NCBI GenBank assembly: GCA_042091495.1
Contig: JBELHJ010000032.1
Span: 1-26,983 of the forward strand
Direction of reading: 5' to 3'
DNA length: 26,983 nt
Source: JBELHJ01 sp042091495
GTDB lineage: Bacteria; Bacteroidota; Bacteroidia; Flavobacteriales; Flavobacteriaceae
Made by a program: the position numbers and the translations under genes. Shown here one piece after another: positions 15,000-23,609 of this stretch. Numbering within the stretch: the first letter of the stretch is position 1; every line of letters begins with the position of its first letter. The notes beneath the pieces were generated by a model. That model was given only the letters and a program-made list of their open reading frames with translations, made no database searches and was not told where the DNA came from.

Positions 15000-17900
15000 T
15001 TAGAAATAAGCTTTTAACTGTATCGATCCTGTGTGAATCGTGTCTGATGAGTTAGTTGCTCTTCCTGAATAATTTAAATTCAAATCTAAATAAGACAATA
15101 TCTTTTTTTGAGCATATAAAGACCAAGTAAAATTCTTTCCTGGTTGAAGCCCTCCTAACATTTGATATGCAACCGGTGTATTTGAGTTGCCCTCAAAGAT
15201 ATTATCAAAATAATCGAAAGTCCCATTTATTGCTCCTTTTTTAGGATGATTAATAGCAAAAGAAACTCCTAAGTTATGCTGCTCAAGATTTTCATTTGCT
15301 CCTAAACTATTTGATTTATTAATAGATTTATAAAACACATCAAATTTTATGTATTCATCTAACAAAAAAGATAATTTAGGTTTTAAATGGACTTCTTCTA
15401 AAAAATAATTTCTGTAAGTAAAGTTCGCATTAAGACTTTCATTGAGAACATGTTGCGCTTCAAAATTAATTAACCAAATATTTTTTATGTTATGCACAAA
15501 ATTTAATTGATTAGTTCTATTGTTATTTTCTTGAATTCCTGTTGAAAGAAAGTAACGTGTACTATTTTTTAAAATGGTATATGAAGTTGTGTATCGTTGT
15601 TTGGCTCTATTGAAAAATAATGTATTTCTTAAACTCTTCATAAGCGCTAATTCTTGATCCCCAAAAGACTCAAAAGGATTTATATCTAATCTATTGGAAT
15701 TACTTCTGTTTTTACGGTCAATTACATATGTTAATTGGTTGTAAAAATGAGACCAAAACTTTCGATTCTTTTTTTGAGAAGAACGCCAATCTTCTGGGTT
15801 AATTATTAAAGTCTGTGATAACTTCTTTTGATTTGTTTTTACAAAGGTTTGATGTGGAAGTAAGACTCTTACAAACTTGCCTTGGTCTTGAAACTGAGCA
15901 ATCTCAAATTCATCTAAATCTTGAATACCATTTGCATTATAATCAATCCAAACATATTTACCTTGTCCAGGTTCCACTTCGACGTATGTGAAATCTTGAA
16001 GGGCTAAACTTCCTGAATTGGTTTCAAAAAGTGTGTTCCATTGTATTTTATTATTCCAAAATTGTTGGCCATATGAGACTCTAGAATTTAATGCATTTTC
16101 ATCGGCTTGCCCTTCTGTATATTTTAATTGCCTATAATTTAGATATAATGATAAATTAGATTTTACAGATTTCAATAATTGAGATTTCATAAAATAATTA
16201 TTAGAATGATTTACTTTTTGAACCCTATTCATTCTAACACTGTCATTTACACGATATCTGTAACCTAATTCTACGTATACTTTTGTACTATCACCAACCC
16301 CTGAGAATATCTCTAAAGAATTAAACCTTTGGCTTAATCCAGTTAAACTGTCCGATTCTTTAATCTTTTCAATACTTGATTCTGCTGCATATTTTGAACC
16401 AATCCATTTATTTTTTATTCCTAAATTAATTTTATTAAACGTTCTCTGAAATTCAGAGGTGGATAATTGTGAATTGTTTTTAAGCGTACTTGATTTACTC
16501 TCAAAAATAATATTTTTAAACCTCAAATTCGCTAATAAATTATGCTTATTCCCATTAAAATTTTTACTAAAATTTAAATGATCAAATTGATATGCAACCC
16601 GAGAATTAGAATTAGTTTTATACTCTAATCCTGTTGCACTAAGTAATTGATTACCTTCTGGTGTTACTAAATTCCAATCTCTATTAAATTCTGCATTATA
16701 AAGTCTTTGAATGGTATTAAAATCCTTATTAATAAAATCTGTTTTCCCATAAACATTAAACTCACCTATTTTAATATTTTTAATTATACGCTGTTTAAAT
16801 CCTAAAGTAGCTGCCCATCCATCATTATTTTCATTATCGATATTTGAAAACAGATTTAGATCATTTTTACTTGCTGCAACTTCAGCTGTAATTTCTGTTT
16901 TTTCATTGGGAGAAAAATTTGTATTTAATACAGCTACTTGAAGTTTTTCAGGCGCTATTAATTTTACCAACGGCTCATAAGCTCCTGTTAGAAGACCATT
17001 AACAGGCGGACTGTATTCATATATAACTTGAACAGCATTAGTGTCTCTAATTACGTAATTACCCTTATTTGGCCCAATTAATGAAAATGTAACTCTGTAA
17101 AGTTCATCGTTAGGATTATTTGAGAACTCAAAATATTCTTGCCCTCCACTTATTACTTTTCTATACAGTATTTTATTTTCAGAATATGAATCTAATACAG
17201 CTGAAGGCGCATACATCTGTGTCTCATCATTTCCTGCTTCAGCTAAAATCTCTTTTTGTTCGTTACTTAAATTTTGAATTAGAGGCTGGTTCTTAGCATC
17301 TGACTCAGAGTAAACTGAAACTCCAACTTTAAATTCGTCTGATTCGTAAGATGCTCCTCCTAAAGCATTATACCTTGTATAGTTTCTCTCACTGAATTGG
17401 TAATCCACAGTGATTCTCATTTCAGAAGTAATAGGGTAAGTGGCATTAAAAATAATTTCTCCAGCATTATAGTCTATAATGTAATCTTTTCCTTCACCAC
17501 GTTCAACTATAATACCATTTACATAAACTGTTTCACTACCTGAAACAATTAAAACATACAGTTCTCCATTTGGACCTTTTAACTTATAAGGCCCTTGGTT
17601 ACCCTCTTGTCCATTAAATCTACTTGTTGTAAACTGTCCCCTAACTATTGCACCTGCTGCAAAAACTTTAGTCCCTGTATCACCATCTTTTAAATCAGCC
17701 TTTAAAGATATCCCCTGAACTCTTTTAGAAAAATTTGAAAAAAAAGTTTGGTTTTGAACTAAATCAATATCTCCCCCTCTAATTTGCCATTGATCTGTGA
17801 ACATTTCAATAAATACTTGATCAAACTCATCTAATTGTTGGGAGTAACCACTTTCTTGTAATGGAATATTAGCATCTTGAATAGAAGCCCTTAATGTAAC

Positions 17901-18407
17901 TTTATCATTTATTTTTCCCGAGATTTGGAGATCTAACTCACTATTCAATACCGCATTTTGATTATTTCCTACCGTTATACCTCGCGATAAACTACCTGAC
18001 GAATTTATACCATCAAAAGGAATCGGTGCTATTTTTGACTTGGTCTCCTCTGAAAAGCTATAATATTTTTTTGTAGCTGAATTACTGGGAACAATCACTG
18101 AGGGATTTATGTTATAATACTTTTTTGTCAAAAATCTAGGATACTTCAAATAGGATACCCTTACAGAATCATTCTCGAATAATTCATTCAAATAAAGTGT
18201 AGCCTTTTCAAAGTCAACTTTATAAAGGTCTTTATTGATTAATTCCCCAGATAATGAATAAACTTTGAAGTAAGACGAATTTATAGCAACCGTATCAAGA
18301 ACAATGCTATCATTAGCTTTTAAGCGCTTGTCCCTATAATTTGAATTAAATGTTTGAGACCAGGCTTGAAATTGAAAACATAATAATAAAACAACTATTG
18401 TTCTCAT
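15000..18407 (-). CDS. Large outer-membrane beta-barrel protein, SprA-like N-terminal motif, uncharacterised
   Basis: The 1135-residue protein has a signal peptide (MRTIVVLLLCFQFQAWSQ, cleavage likely after AWS) and ends in alternating residues with a terminal aromatic (SIQLKAYF), as outer-membrane barrels do. Residues about 132-225 carry GSLSRGITVGNNQNAVLNSE, LDLQISGKINDKVTLRASIQ and DEFDQVFIEMF, a block that from memory resembles repeats in SprA, the type 9 secretion translocon. At about 820-832 there is DYNANGIQDLDEFE, a Ca-binding-like loop. No TonB plug is visible. It is monocistronic and diverges from xth across a palindrome-bearing gap. The barrel and surface location are likely; function unknown. 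It is much shorter than SprA (about 2400), so not SprA itself. Confidence 0.85.
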   Translation of the reverse strand: MRTIVVLLLCFQFQAWSQTFNSNYRDKRLKANDSIVLDTVAINSSYFKVYSLSGELINKDLYKVDFEKATLYLNELFENDSVRVSYLKYPRFLTKKYYNINPSVIVPSNSATKKYYSFSEETKSKIAPIPFDGINSSGSLSRGITVGNNQNAVLNSELDLQISGKINDKVTLRASIQDANIPLQESGYSQQLDEFDQVFIEMFTDQWQIRGGDIDLVQNQTFFSNFSKRVQGISLKADLKDGDTGTKVFAAGAIVRGQFTTSRFNGQEGNQGPYKLKGPNGELYVLIVSGSETVYVNGIIVERGEGKDYIIDYNAGEIIFNATYPITSEMRITVDYQFSERNYTRYNALGGASYESDEFKVGVSVYSESDAKNQPLIQNLSNEQKEILAEAGNDETQMYAPSAVLDSYSENKILYRKVISGGQEYFEFSNNPNDELYRVTFSLIGPNKGNYVIRDTNAVQVIYEYSPPVNGLLTGAYEPLVKLIAPEKLQVAVLNTNFSPNEKTEITAEVAASKNDLNLFSNIDNENNDGWAATLGFKQRIIKNIKIGEFNVYGKTDFINKDFNTIQRLYNAEFNRDWNLVTPEGNQLLSATGLEYKTNSNSRVAYQFDHLNFSKNFNGNKHNLLANLRFKNIIFESKSSTLKNNSQLSTSEFQRTFNKINLGIKNKWIGSKYAAESSIEKIKESDSLTGLSQRFNSLEIFSGVGDSTKVYVELGYRYRVNDSVRMNRVQKVNHSNNYFMKSQLLKSVKSNLSLYLNYRQLKYTEGQADENALNSRVSYGQQFWNNKIQWNTLFETNSGSLALQDFTYVEVEPGQGKYVWIDYNANGIQDLDEFEIAQFQDQGKFVRVLLPHQTFVKTNQKKLSQTLIINPEDWRSSQKKNRKFWSHFYNQLTYVIDRKNRSNSNRLDINPFESFGDQELALMKSLRNTLFFNRAKQRYTTSYTILKNSTRYFLSTGIQENNNRTNQLNFVHNIKNIWLINFEAQHVLNESLNANFTYRNYFLEEVHLKPKLSFLLDEYIKFDVFYKSINKSNSLGANENLEQHNLGVSFAINHPKKGAINGTFDYFDNIFEGNSNTPVAYQMLGGLQPGKNFTWSLYAQKKILSYLDLNLNYSGRATNSSDTIHTGSIQLKAYF

Positions 18408-18445
18408 GTGATATGATAACTCAAATACAACATTAATATTTTATG

Positions 18446-18478
18446 AATTTTATACCATTTTAAAATGGGTATAAAATT
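18446..18478. promoter_or_regulatory. 33-bp palindrome in the divergent xth / barrel-protein gap
   Basis: AATTTTATACC (18446-18456) and GGTATAAAATT (18468-18478) are perfect 11-base inverted arms around an 11-base centre that is itself nearly palindromic (ATTTTAAAATG). It is placed between divergent genes, 41 bases before the xth ATG. It could be an operator for a dimeric or tetrameric regulator. No U-run of terminator type follows. Confidence 0.4.
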
Positions 18479-18519
18479 ACAGTATTATTATTTTTACCTG
18501 AAACTATAATTTTATACAG

Positions 18520-19284
18520 ATGAAAATTATTTCATACAACGTCAACGGCATTAGAGCTGCGGTTAATAAGGGGTTTATTGAGTGGTTAAAAGCAGCAGAC
18601 CCAGATGTTATATGTTTACAAGAGATTAAAGCTTTAAAAGAACAATTAGATCTTGAAATTTTCGAAAAAGCAGGATACAATTATCACTACTGGTTTAGTG
18701 CTCAAAAAAAAGGGTATAGTGGTGTAGCCGTTTTATGTAAAGAAAAACCTAATCATGTAACTTATGGTACAGGTATAGAGTCTATGGATTTTGAAGGAAG
18801 AAATATAAGGGTTGACTTTGATCAGGCCTCAATAATGAGTTTGTATTTACCTTCGGGAACAAATACTGCTAGGCTCGAGCACAAATTTGAGTACATGGAT
18901 TTATTTTATGACTATATCAGTAAATTGAAATCAAAAACTCCTAATTTAATTATTTGTGGTGACTATAACATCTGTCACGAAGCTATAGACATTCACGATC
19001 CTGTTAGAAATAAAAATGTTTCCGGATTTTTACCTGAAGAAAGGGCATGGATGTCTAAATTTATAAATAATGGCTTTATTGACACCTTTAGATTTTTTAA
19101 TTCCAATCCACATGAATACACATGGTGGAGTTACAGGGCTAATGCAAGAGCTAATAATAAAGGTTGGCGTCTTGATTATGCTTTGGCATCTGAAACATTA
19201 AAAGAAAAACTAATTAGAAACGTTATACTTTCAGATGCTGTTCACAGTGATCATTGTCCAATTTTATTAGAAATAAAACACTAA
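18520..19284 (+). CDS. xth: Exodeoxyribonuclease III (AP endonuclease)
   Basis: The 254-residue enzyme belongs to the endonuclease/exonuclease/phosphatase fold and repairs abasic and blocked 3' ends. Catalytic positions are visible: N7 (SYNVNGIRA), E35 (CLQEIKA), D148 and N150 (CGDYNICHEAIDIHDP) and S243-D244-H245 at the C terminus (HSDHCPI). GWRLDYALAS is the usual substrate loop. It is probably the first gene of a three-gene unit with the OmpA lipoprotein (four bases downstream) and an aldo/keto reductase. There is no obvious shared function, so it may be simple co-transcription. Confidence 0.96.
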   Translation: MKIISYNVNGIRAAVNKGFIEWLKAADPDVICLQEIKALKEQLDLEIFEKAGYNYHYWFSAQKKGYSGVAVLCKEKPNHVTYGTGIESMDFEGRNIRVDFDQASIMSLYLPSGTNTARLEHKFEYMDLFYDYISKLKSKTPNLIICGDYNICHEAIDIHDPVRNKNVSGFLPEERAWMSKFINNGFIDTFRFFNSNPHEYTWWSYRANARANNKGWRLDYALASETLKEKLIRNVILSDAVHSDHCPILLEIKH

Positions 19285-19288
19285 ACTC

Positions 19289-20251
19289 ATGACTATCAAA
19301 ACCTTACTATGCGGAATCATTTCTACAGTGCTATTAAATGCTTGTGTTTCAAAAAAGGTCTTTACAGATCTTGAAGAGAAATACAAATTATTAAAAGACG
19401 AATATGAGCAATTAGGCGATTTTAATGATAACCTTACATCTGATCTTAACGACTCTAAACAAGACCTGCAAAAGCTAAAAGACCAATATGATAAGGTTAT
19501 TTTAGAAAGAAACAGTTTACAAAGTGCATTTGACACTTCCCAATTAAATCTTGAAAATCTCAAAAACTCTTATTCTGCTCTCGAAAAAAATAGTTCGGAT
19601 GAAATAGCTAAAAATGCTAAGAAAAATAGAGAGCTTTTAGCACAACTCGAAGCTAAAGAAATTGCCTTAAATGCGGAGAAAGAACGATTAGAGAAATTGA
19701 AAAACGAGTTAAGTACACGATCACAAAGAATATCGGAACTAGAACAAATTATTGCGTCAAAAGAAGCCTCAATGAAAGCTTTGAAAAACGCCATTTCAAA
19801 AGCATTAATTAATTTTGAGGGTAATGGTCTAACAGTAGAAGAGCGCAATGGAAAAGTATATGTTTCTATGGAAAATAAGCTTTTATTCAAATCTGGCAGT
19901 TGGTTTGTTGGGCCTGAAGGCAAAAAAGCTGTAGACCAATTAGGAAATGTTTTGGCTGAAAACCCAGATATATCCATACTCATTGAAGGACACACAGATG
20001 ATGATCCTTACATTGGTACTGGCCAAGTTAAAGGAAATTGGGACTTATCTACTAAGCGTGCTACAGCTATTGTAACACTACTTAGAGAAAACAATGGTAT
20101 TAACCCAGAAAACTTAACAGCAGCTGGAAGGGGGGAGTTTCATCCAATTGCATCAAATGATACTCCTGAAGGAAAAGCAAAAAATAGAAGAATAGAAGTG
20201 ATTTTAACTCCCAAATTGGATGAATTATCTAAGTTACTAAACCGTTTTTAA
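19289..20251 (+). CDS. OmpA-family lipoprotein with long coiled coil
   Basis: The 320-residue protein has a lipoprotein signal with lipid Cys19 (TVLLNAC), a coiled coil from about residue 22 to 170 rich in K, E, L and N, and an OmpA-like peptidoglycan-binding domain from about 185 to the end. Signature positions are IEGHTDDDPYIG, NWDLSTKRATAIVTLL and AAGRGEFHPIASND followed by KNRRIEVIL. It should anchor in the outer membrane and hold the peptidoglycan at a distance set by the coil. It sits four bases after xth and three before the aldo/keto reductase. Related Bacteroidota proteins are common and poorly studied. Confidence 0.94.
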   Translation: MTIKTLLCGIISTVLLNACVSKKVFTDLEEKYKLLKDEYEQLGDFNDNLTSDLNDSKQDLQKLKDQYDKVILERNSLQSAFDTSQLNLENLKNSYSALEKNSSDEIAKNAKKNRELLAQLEAKEIALNAEKERLEKLKNELSTRSQRISELEQIIASKEASMKALKNAISKALINFEGNGLTVEERNGKVYVSMENKLLFKSGSWFVGPEGKKAVDQLGNVLAENPDISILIEGHTDDDPYIGTGQVKGNWDLSTKRATAIVTLLRENNGINPENLTAAGRGEFHPIASNDTPEGKAKNRRIEVILTPKLDELSKLLNRF

Positions 20252-20254
20252 AAT

Positions 20255-21292
20255 ATGATATACAATACTTTACCTAATACAGATTTAAAGGTTAGTAAAA
20301 TTTGCCTTGGAACAATGACATGGGGCAATCAGAATACGGAAGCTGAGGGTCACGAGCAAATGGATTTTGCTTTTGAAAATGGTGTAAACTTCTTTGATAC
20401 TGCAGAATTATATCCAGTCCCTGCTAATGCAGAAACTTATGCAGAAACAGAGCGTATCATTGGTACATGGTTTAAAAAAAGTGGTCTTAGAGATCAAATT
20501 GTATTGGCAACTAAAATAGCTGGCCCAGGTGATTATACTGCTCACATAAGAAAAAACGGATTTAGTCCTTCTGCAATCAAGGATGCTGTTGAAGCCAGTC
20601 TTAAACGTCTTCAAACAGAATATATTGACTTATATCAATTGCACTGGCCAGAACGCAGTACAAATATGTTTGGTGTAAGAGATTTTAAAAAAAATTCCAG
20701 AGACCCTTGGGAAGATAATTTTAATAAAATTTTAGAAACACTAGATGTTCTTGTAAAAGAAGGCAAAATTCGTCATATAGGTGTCTCCAACGAGAGGGCC
20801 TGGGGTTTGATGCGTTATCTAGAAGAACATAAAATCAATAATTTACCTAAAATGATTACCATTCAAAATCCGTATTCACTTCTAAACAGGATTTTTGAGG
20901 GTGATTTAGCAGAAGTTTCTGTAAGAGAAAATGTAGGTTTGTTAGCCTACTCGCCTTTAGCATTTGGAGTTTTAAGTGGAAAATATATTAATGGGACAGC
21001 TTCAGAATCCGCCCGATTAAATAAATTTCCTCGTTTTGCAAGATATAGTAGTCAAGAATCAAATGCAGCTACAAAAAACTACTTGGAAATAGCTCAGAAA
21101 TTCAATTTATCATTAACTCAAATGGCATTGGCTTTTGTCAATCAACAACCCTTTGTTCGTGGAAATATTATAGGAGCAACAAATATTAGTCAGTTAAAAG
21201 AAAATATTGACAGTGTAAATATTCACCTCAATGATGAAGTGTTAGAGGCTATAAATAAAGTACACTCACAAATACCCAATCCAGCTCCATAA
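20255..21292 (+). CDS. Aldo/keto reductase (Tas-like)
   Basis: The 345-residue NADP(H)-dependent reductase shows the catalytic tetrad D48, Y53, K87 and H130 in FFDTAELYPVP, LATKIAG and LYQLHWPERS. The DLYQLHWPER block and the length match the Tas group, which has a broad carbonyl range; its true substrate is unknown. It starts three bases after the OmpA gene and is the last gene of the unit, which ends at the terminator at 21296. Confidence 0.95.
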   Translation: MIYNTLPNTDLKVSKICLGTMTWGNQNTEAEGHEQMDFAFENGVNFFDTAELYPVPANAETYAETERIIGTWFKKSGLRDQIVLATKIAGPGDYTAHIRKNGFSPSAIKDAVEASLKRLQTEYIDLYQLHWPERSTNMFGVRDFKKNSRDPWEDNFNKILETLDVLVKEGKIRHIGVSNERAWGLMRYLEEHKINNLPKMITIQNPYSLLNRIFEGDLAEVSVRENVGLLAYSPLAFGVLSGKYINGTASESARLNKFPRFARYSSQESNAATKNYLEIAQKFNLSLTQMALAFVNQQPFVRGNIIGATNISQLKENIDSVNIHLNDEVLEAINKVHSQIPNPAP

Positions 21293-21295
21293 TTC

Positions 21296-21332
21296 AAAAA
21301 AAAAAGCCTTTCCAAATTGGAAAGGCTTTTTA
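21296..21332. terminator. Bidirectional terminator between tas-like gene and rng
   Basis: AAGCCTTTCC (21304-21313) and GGAAAGGCTT (21319-21328) form a perfect ten-base-pair stem with loop AAATT. A long A-run (21296-21305) flanks one side and T5 the other, so it can stop both convergent transcripts; the stops of the two genes are only 45 bases apart. Confidence 0.93.
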
Positions 21333-21337
21333 AGATA

Positions 21338-22882
21338 TTATTTGATTTCTACACCATTTTGATTTTCAAAATGATATTCAAGATATGTGTAAGCGTCTCT
21401 GGGTATAATATTTACCCATTTTTTGTGTTCAAAAAACCATTTTGAACGGATAGAAAGAAATCCTTGTGTTAAAAAAGCGGCTATAAAAGGATGTGTATTC
21501 AACACAATATTTTTATGCCCTTTATTTATTAACCTTTCTAGTTCATTGGTAATTTTTTGTACCAAAACAATTGGAGCCTCAACTTCTCCTGAACTAGTTA
21601 CACTAGGATTCTGTTCTTTAGTTTTGATATTCCTTTCCGGTCTGACACGTTGTCTAGTAATTTGAACAAGACCAAATTTACTCGGAGGTAATATCTTATG
21701 CTTTGCTTTATCATCTTTCATTTCTTCCCTAAGATGATTAAAAAGGGCTGCTCTATTTTTGGAATTCCCCATATCAATAAAATCAATAACTATAATACCT
21801 CCCATATCACGCAGACGTAACTGTCTTGCAATTTCTGAAGCCGAAATTAAATTGACTTCAAAGGCTGTATCCTCTTGATTTTTTTGTTTACTGGATCGGT
21901 TTCCACTATTTACATCTATAACATGAAGTGCTTCAGTGTGTTCAATCACTAAATAAGCACCTTTAGCCATAGAAACTGTCTTTCCAAAAGAAGTTTTTAT
22001 TTGCCTTTCAATACCATATTTTTCAAAAACTGGTACACCGTTATTATATAACTTGACAATAGATTCTTTTTTTGGAGCAATCTCATGCAAATAATCTTTT
22101 ATCTGCGAATAAAGCGTTTCGTCATCTACAACTATACTAGAAAATGTATCATTAAAAATATCTCTTAGTATAGATGACGCCTTATTCATTTCTCCTAAAA
22201 CTTTACTGGGATGATGCGCTTTGTGCATTTTTTTACACATTGCTGACCATCGCTTAAGTAAATTTTGGAGATCCTTATCTAATTCTGCAACTTTTCTCCC
22301 TTCAGCTACTGTTCTAACAATAACACCAAATCCCTTTGGAGTAATACTTTTAACTAAACGTTTAAGACGGTCTTTTTCTTCTTTAGAATCAATTTTTTGA
22401 GAAATAGATATTCTATCAGAAAAAGGGACTAAAACAATATAGCGTCCAGCTATTGATAATTCAGAGCTAATTCTAGGTCCTTTAGTTGAAATAGGTTCTT
22501 TTACAATTTGAACCAATATAGACTGATTAGCTTTAAGAACATTTGAAATACTTCCGTTTTTGTCGATATTCTCTTCAAAACCAAAGTTTTTCAATAAAAA
22601 ATTTGTTTGTTTTCCTGTGCTTACACGTTTTACGAATTTCAAAAGAGAAGGTAATTGAGGTCCAAGATCATGATAATGCAAAAAAGCATCTTTTTCATAG
22701 CCAACATTAACAAATGCAGCATTTAATCCTGGAACAGGTTTTCTTACTTTGGCGAGGTATATGTCACCAACAGAAAACTTGTTGTCATCTTCATCTTTAT
22801 GTAATTCAATAAGTTTACCATCTTTTAGTAATGCAAAATCAACAATATCAGAACTCGATCTAACAATCAATTCTTTATCCAT
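21338..22882 (-). CDS. rng: Ribonuclease E/G family protein (RNase G-like)
   Basis: The 514-residue protein matches RNase G rather than full RNase E: the S1 RNA-binding domain (from about residue 35, with DIYLAKVRKPVPGLNAAFVNVG) and the catalytic core are present, but there is no degradosome-binding tail. The S1 region contains an insertion at about residues 78-118. The metal-binding catalytic pair is D323 (VIDVNSGN) and D367 (VIDFIDM), spaced 44 apart, close to the 43 of the E. coli enzyme. TRQRVRPE (about 427-434) is also conserved. It matures ribosomal RNA and degrades mRNA. The leader has a stem-loop close to the ATG (22896-22919). Confidence 0.96.
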   Translation of the reverse strand: MDKELIVRSSSDIVDFALLKDGKLIELHKDEDDNKFSVGDIYLAKVRKPVPGLNAAFVNVGYEKDAFLHYHDLGPQLPSLLKFVKRVSTGKQTNFLLKNFGFEENIDKNGSISNVLKANQSILVQIVKEPISTKGPRISSELSIAGRYIVLVPFSDRISISQKIDSKEEKDRLKRLVKSITPKGFGVIVRTVAEGRKVAELDKDLQNLLKRWSAMCKKMHKAHHPSKVLGEMNKASSILRDIFNDTFSSIVVDDETLYSQIKDYLHEIAPKKESIVKLYNNGVPVFEKYGIERQIKTSFGKTVSMAKGAYLVIEHTEALHVIDVNSGNRSSKQKNQEDTAFEVNLISASEIARQLRLRDMGGIIVIDFIDMGNSKNRAALFNHLREEMKDDKAKHKILPPSKFGLVQITRQRVRPERNIKTKEQNPSVTSSGEVEAPIVLVQKITNELERLINKGHKNIVLNTHPFIAAFLTQGFLSIRSKWFFEHKKWVNIIPRDAYTYLEYHFENQNGVEIK

Positions 22883-22895
22883 GATGTTAATTTAA

Positions 22896-22919
22896 ATCTA
22901 TCTCTTAATTGAGACAGAT
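22896..22919 (-). promoter_or_regulatory. Stem-loop in the rng leader
   Basis: TCTC (22901-22904) pairs with GAGA (22911-22914), continued by ATCT (22896-22899) with AGAT (22916-22919) across one mismatched pair; loop TTAATT. It sits about 14 bases upstream of the rng ATG. RNase E/G messages are often self-controlled through leader structure, but that role here is only a guess. Confidence 0.25.
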
Positions 22920-23026
22920 GGTTTTACTTAATAATTTGACACAGAATAAATTCCGTTAAACTCAACAAAATAGCTATTAGAGCTAATATTTGTAGGAGTT
23001 ATATATCAAAGAACGTTCATTTTAAA

Positions 23027-23060
23027 ATTGAAAAAGTAGTTATAAAACTACTTTTCAATT
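23027..23060 (-). terminator. Hairpin terminator after the small basic gene
   Basis: AATTGAAAAAGTAGTT (23027-23042) and AACTACTTTTCAATT (23046-23060) form a long A/U-rich stem with one bulge. It touches the stop codon of the 29-residue gene (23059-23061), and a partial T-run lies within the 3' arm and after it. It probably ends the HU transcript before rng. Confidence 0.6.
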
Positions 23061-23148
23061 ATTTTTTCTTGTGACGATTAGCGCGTCTACGCTTTTTTCT
23101 CTTGTGCGTAGCTACCTTATGTCTTTTTCTTTTTTTACCACTAGGCAT
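23059..23148 (-). CDS. 29-residue highly basic protein, probable small ribosomal protein
   Basis: A 30-codon frame runs from ATG (23146-23148) to TAA. It starts MPSGKKRKRHK and ends RANRHKKK; 20 of 29 residues are Lys, Arg or His (10 K, 7 R, 3 H), with no acidic residue. It lies 35 bases after the HU stop on the same strand and is closed by a hairpin. Small proteins of this composition are typical of ribosomal proteins, and I recall an almost identical one next to HU and rng in other Flavobacteriia. It may be bL38, the small ribosomal protein first seen in the Flavobacterium johnsoniae ribosome structure, but I cannot confirm that. A bTHX-like protein is the alternative. It is too short for most gene finders. 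Confidence 0.8.
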   Translation of the reverse strand: MPSGKKRKRHKVATHKRKKRRRANRHKKK

Positions 23149-23183
23149 AAATTTAATATTTTAATATTATTAATTAATTTTTA

Positions 23184-23477
23184 CTAATCTTCTACTTCAA
23201 CATTTGATTTTACACCTTCAACGAAAACCTTAGCAGGTTTGAAAGCAGGTATGTTGTGAGCAGGAATCTTGATAGTTGTATTCTTGGAAATATTTCTTCC
23301 TGTCTTTTCTGCTCTAGTTTTGATAATAAAGCTTCCAAAACCTCTTAAATAAACATTGTCTCCGCTTTCTAAAGATGTTTTAACTTCTTCCATGAATGTT
23401 TCAATAGTTGTTTGCACATCTCCTTTTTCCAATCCTAGCTTTTCAGAAATCTTAGCTACAATATCAGCTTTAGTCAT
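23184..23477 (-). CDS. HU/IHF family DNA-binding protein
   Basis: The 97-residue protein has the HU architecture: an N-terminal helical dimerisation part (MTKADIVAKISEKLGLEKGDVQTTIETFMEEVKTSL is the usual pattern) followed by the DNA-bending beta arms, with VYLRGFGSFIIKTRAEKTGRN and the arm tip IKIPAHNIPAFKPAK. The C terminus has a short acidic tail. It compacts DNA and bends it in the nucleoid. It is transcribed with the small basic gene downstream and diverges from mutY, with a clear promoter in the gap. Confidence 0.95.
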   Translation of the reverse strand: MTKADIVAKISEKLGLEKGDVQTTIETFMEEVKTSLESGDNVYLRGFGSFIIKTRAEKTGRNISKNTTIKIPAHNIPAFKPAKVFVEGVKSNVEVED

Positions 23478-23515
23478 TATATTCTATTTTATTGTTATGT
23501 ATCAATTTAGGGTTG

Positions 23516-23547
23516 CAAATATAATTAATTTAATTTCAATTATTCAA
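23516..23547 (-). promoter_or_regulatory. Predicted promoter of the HU operon
   Basis: Minus-strand TATATTTG (23516-23523) matches the -7 consensus, and TTG (23545-23547) stands 21 bases upstream as the -33 element. The leader would be about 35 bases. Confidence 0.6.
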
Positions 23548-23609
23548 CCCTAATTAATTAAAATTTAACCTCATAAAGAATTATTTTAGCGAAACTTTTC
23601 AATTCAAAG

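Noticed and set aside
19570..19995. Antisense open frame opposite the OmpA lipoprotein gene
   Set aside because: It is Ser/Phe-rich, as expected from the complement of a Lys/Glu coiled-coil coding region, and has no start signal or homology that I recognise.
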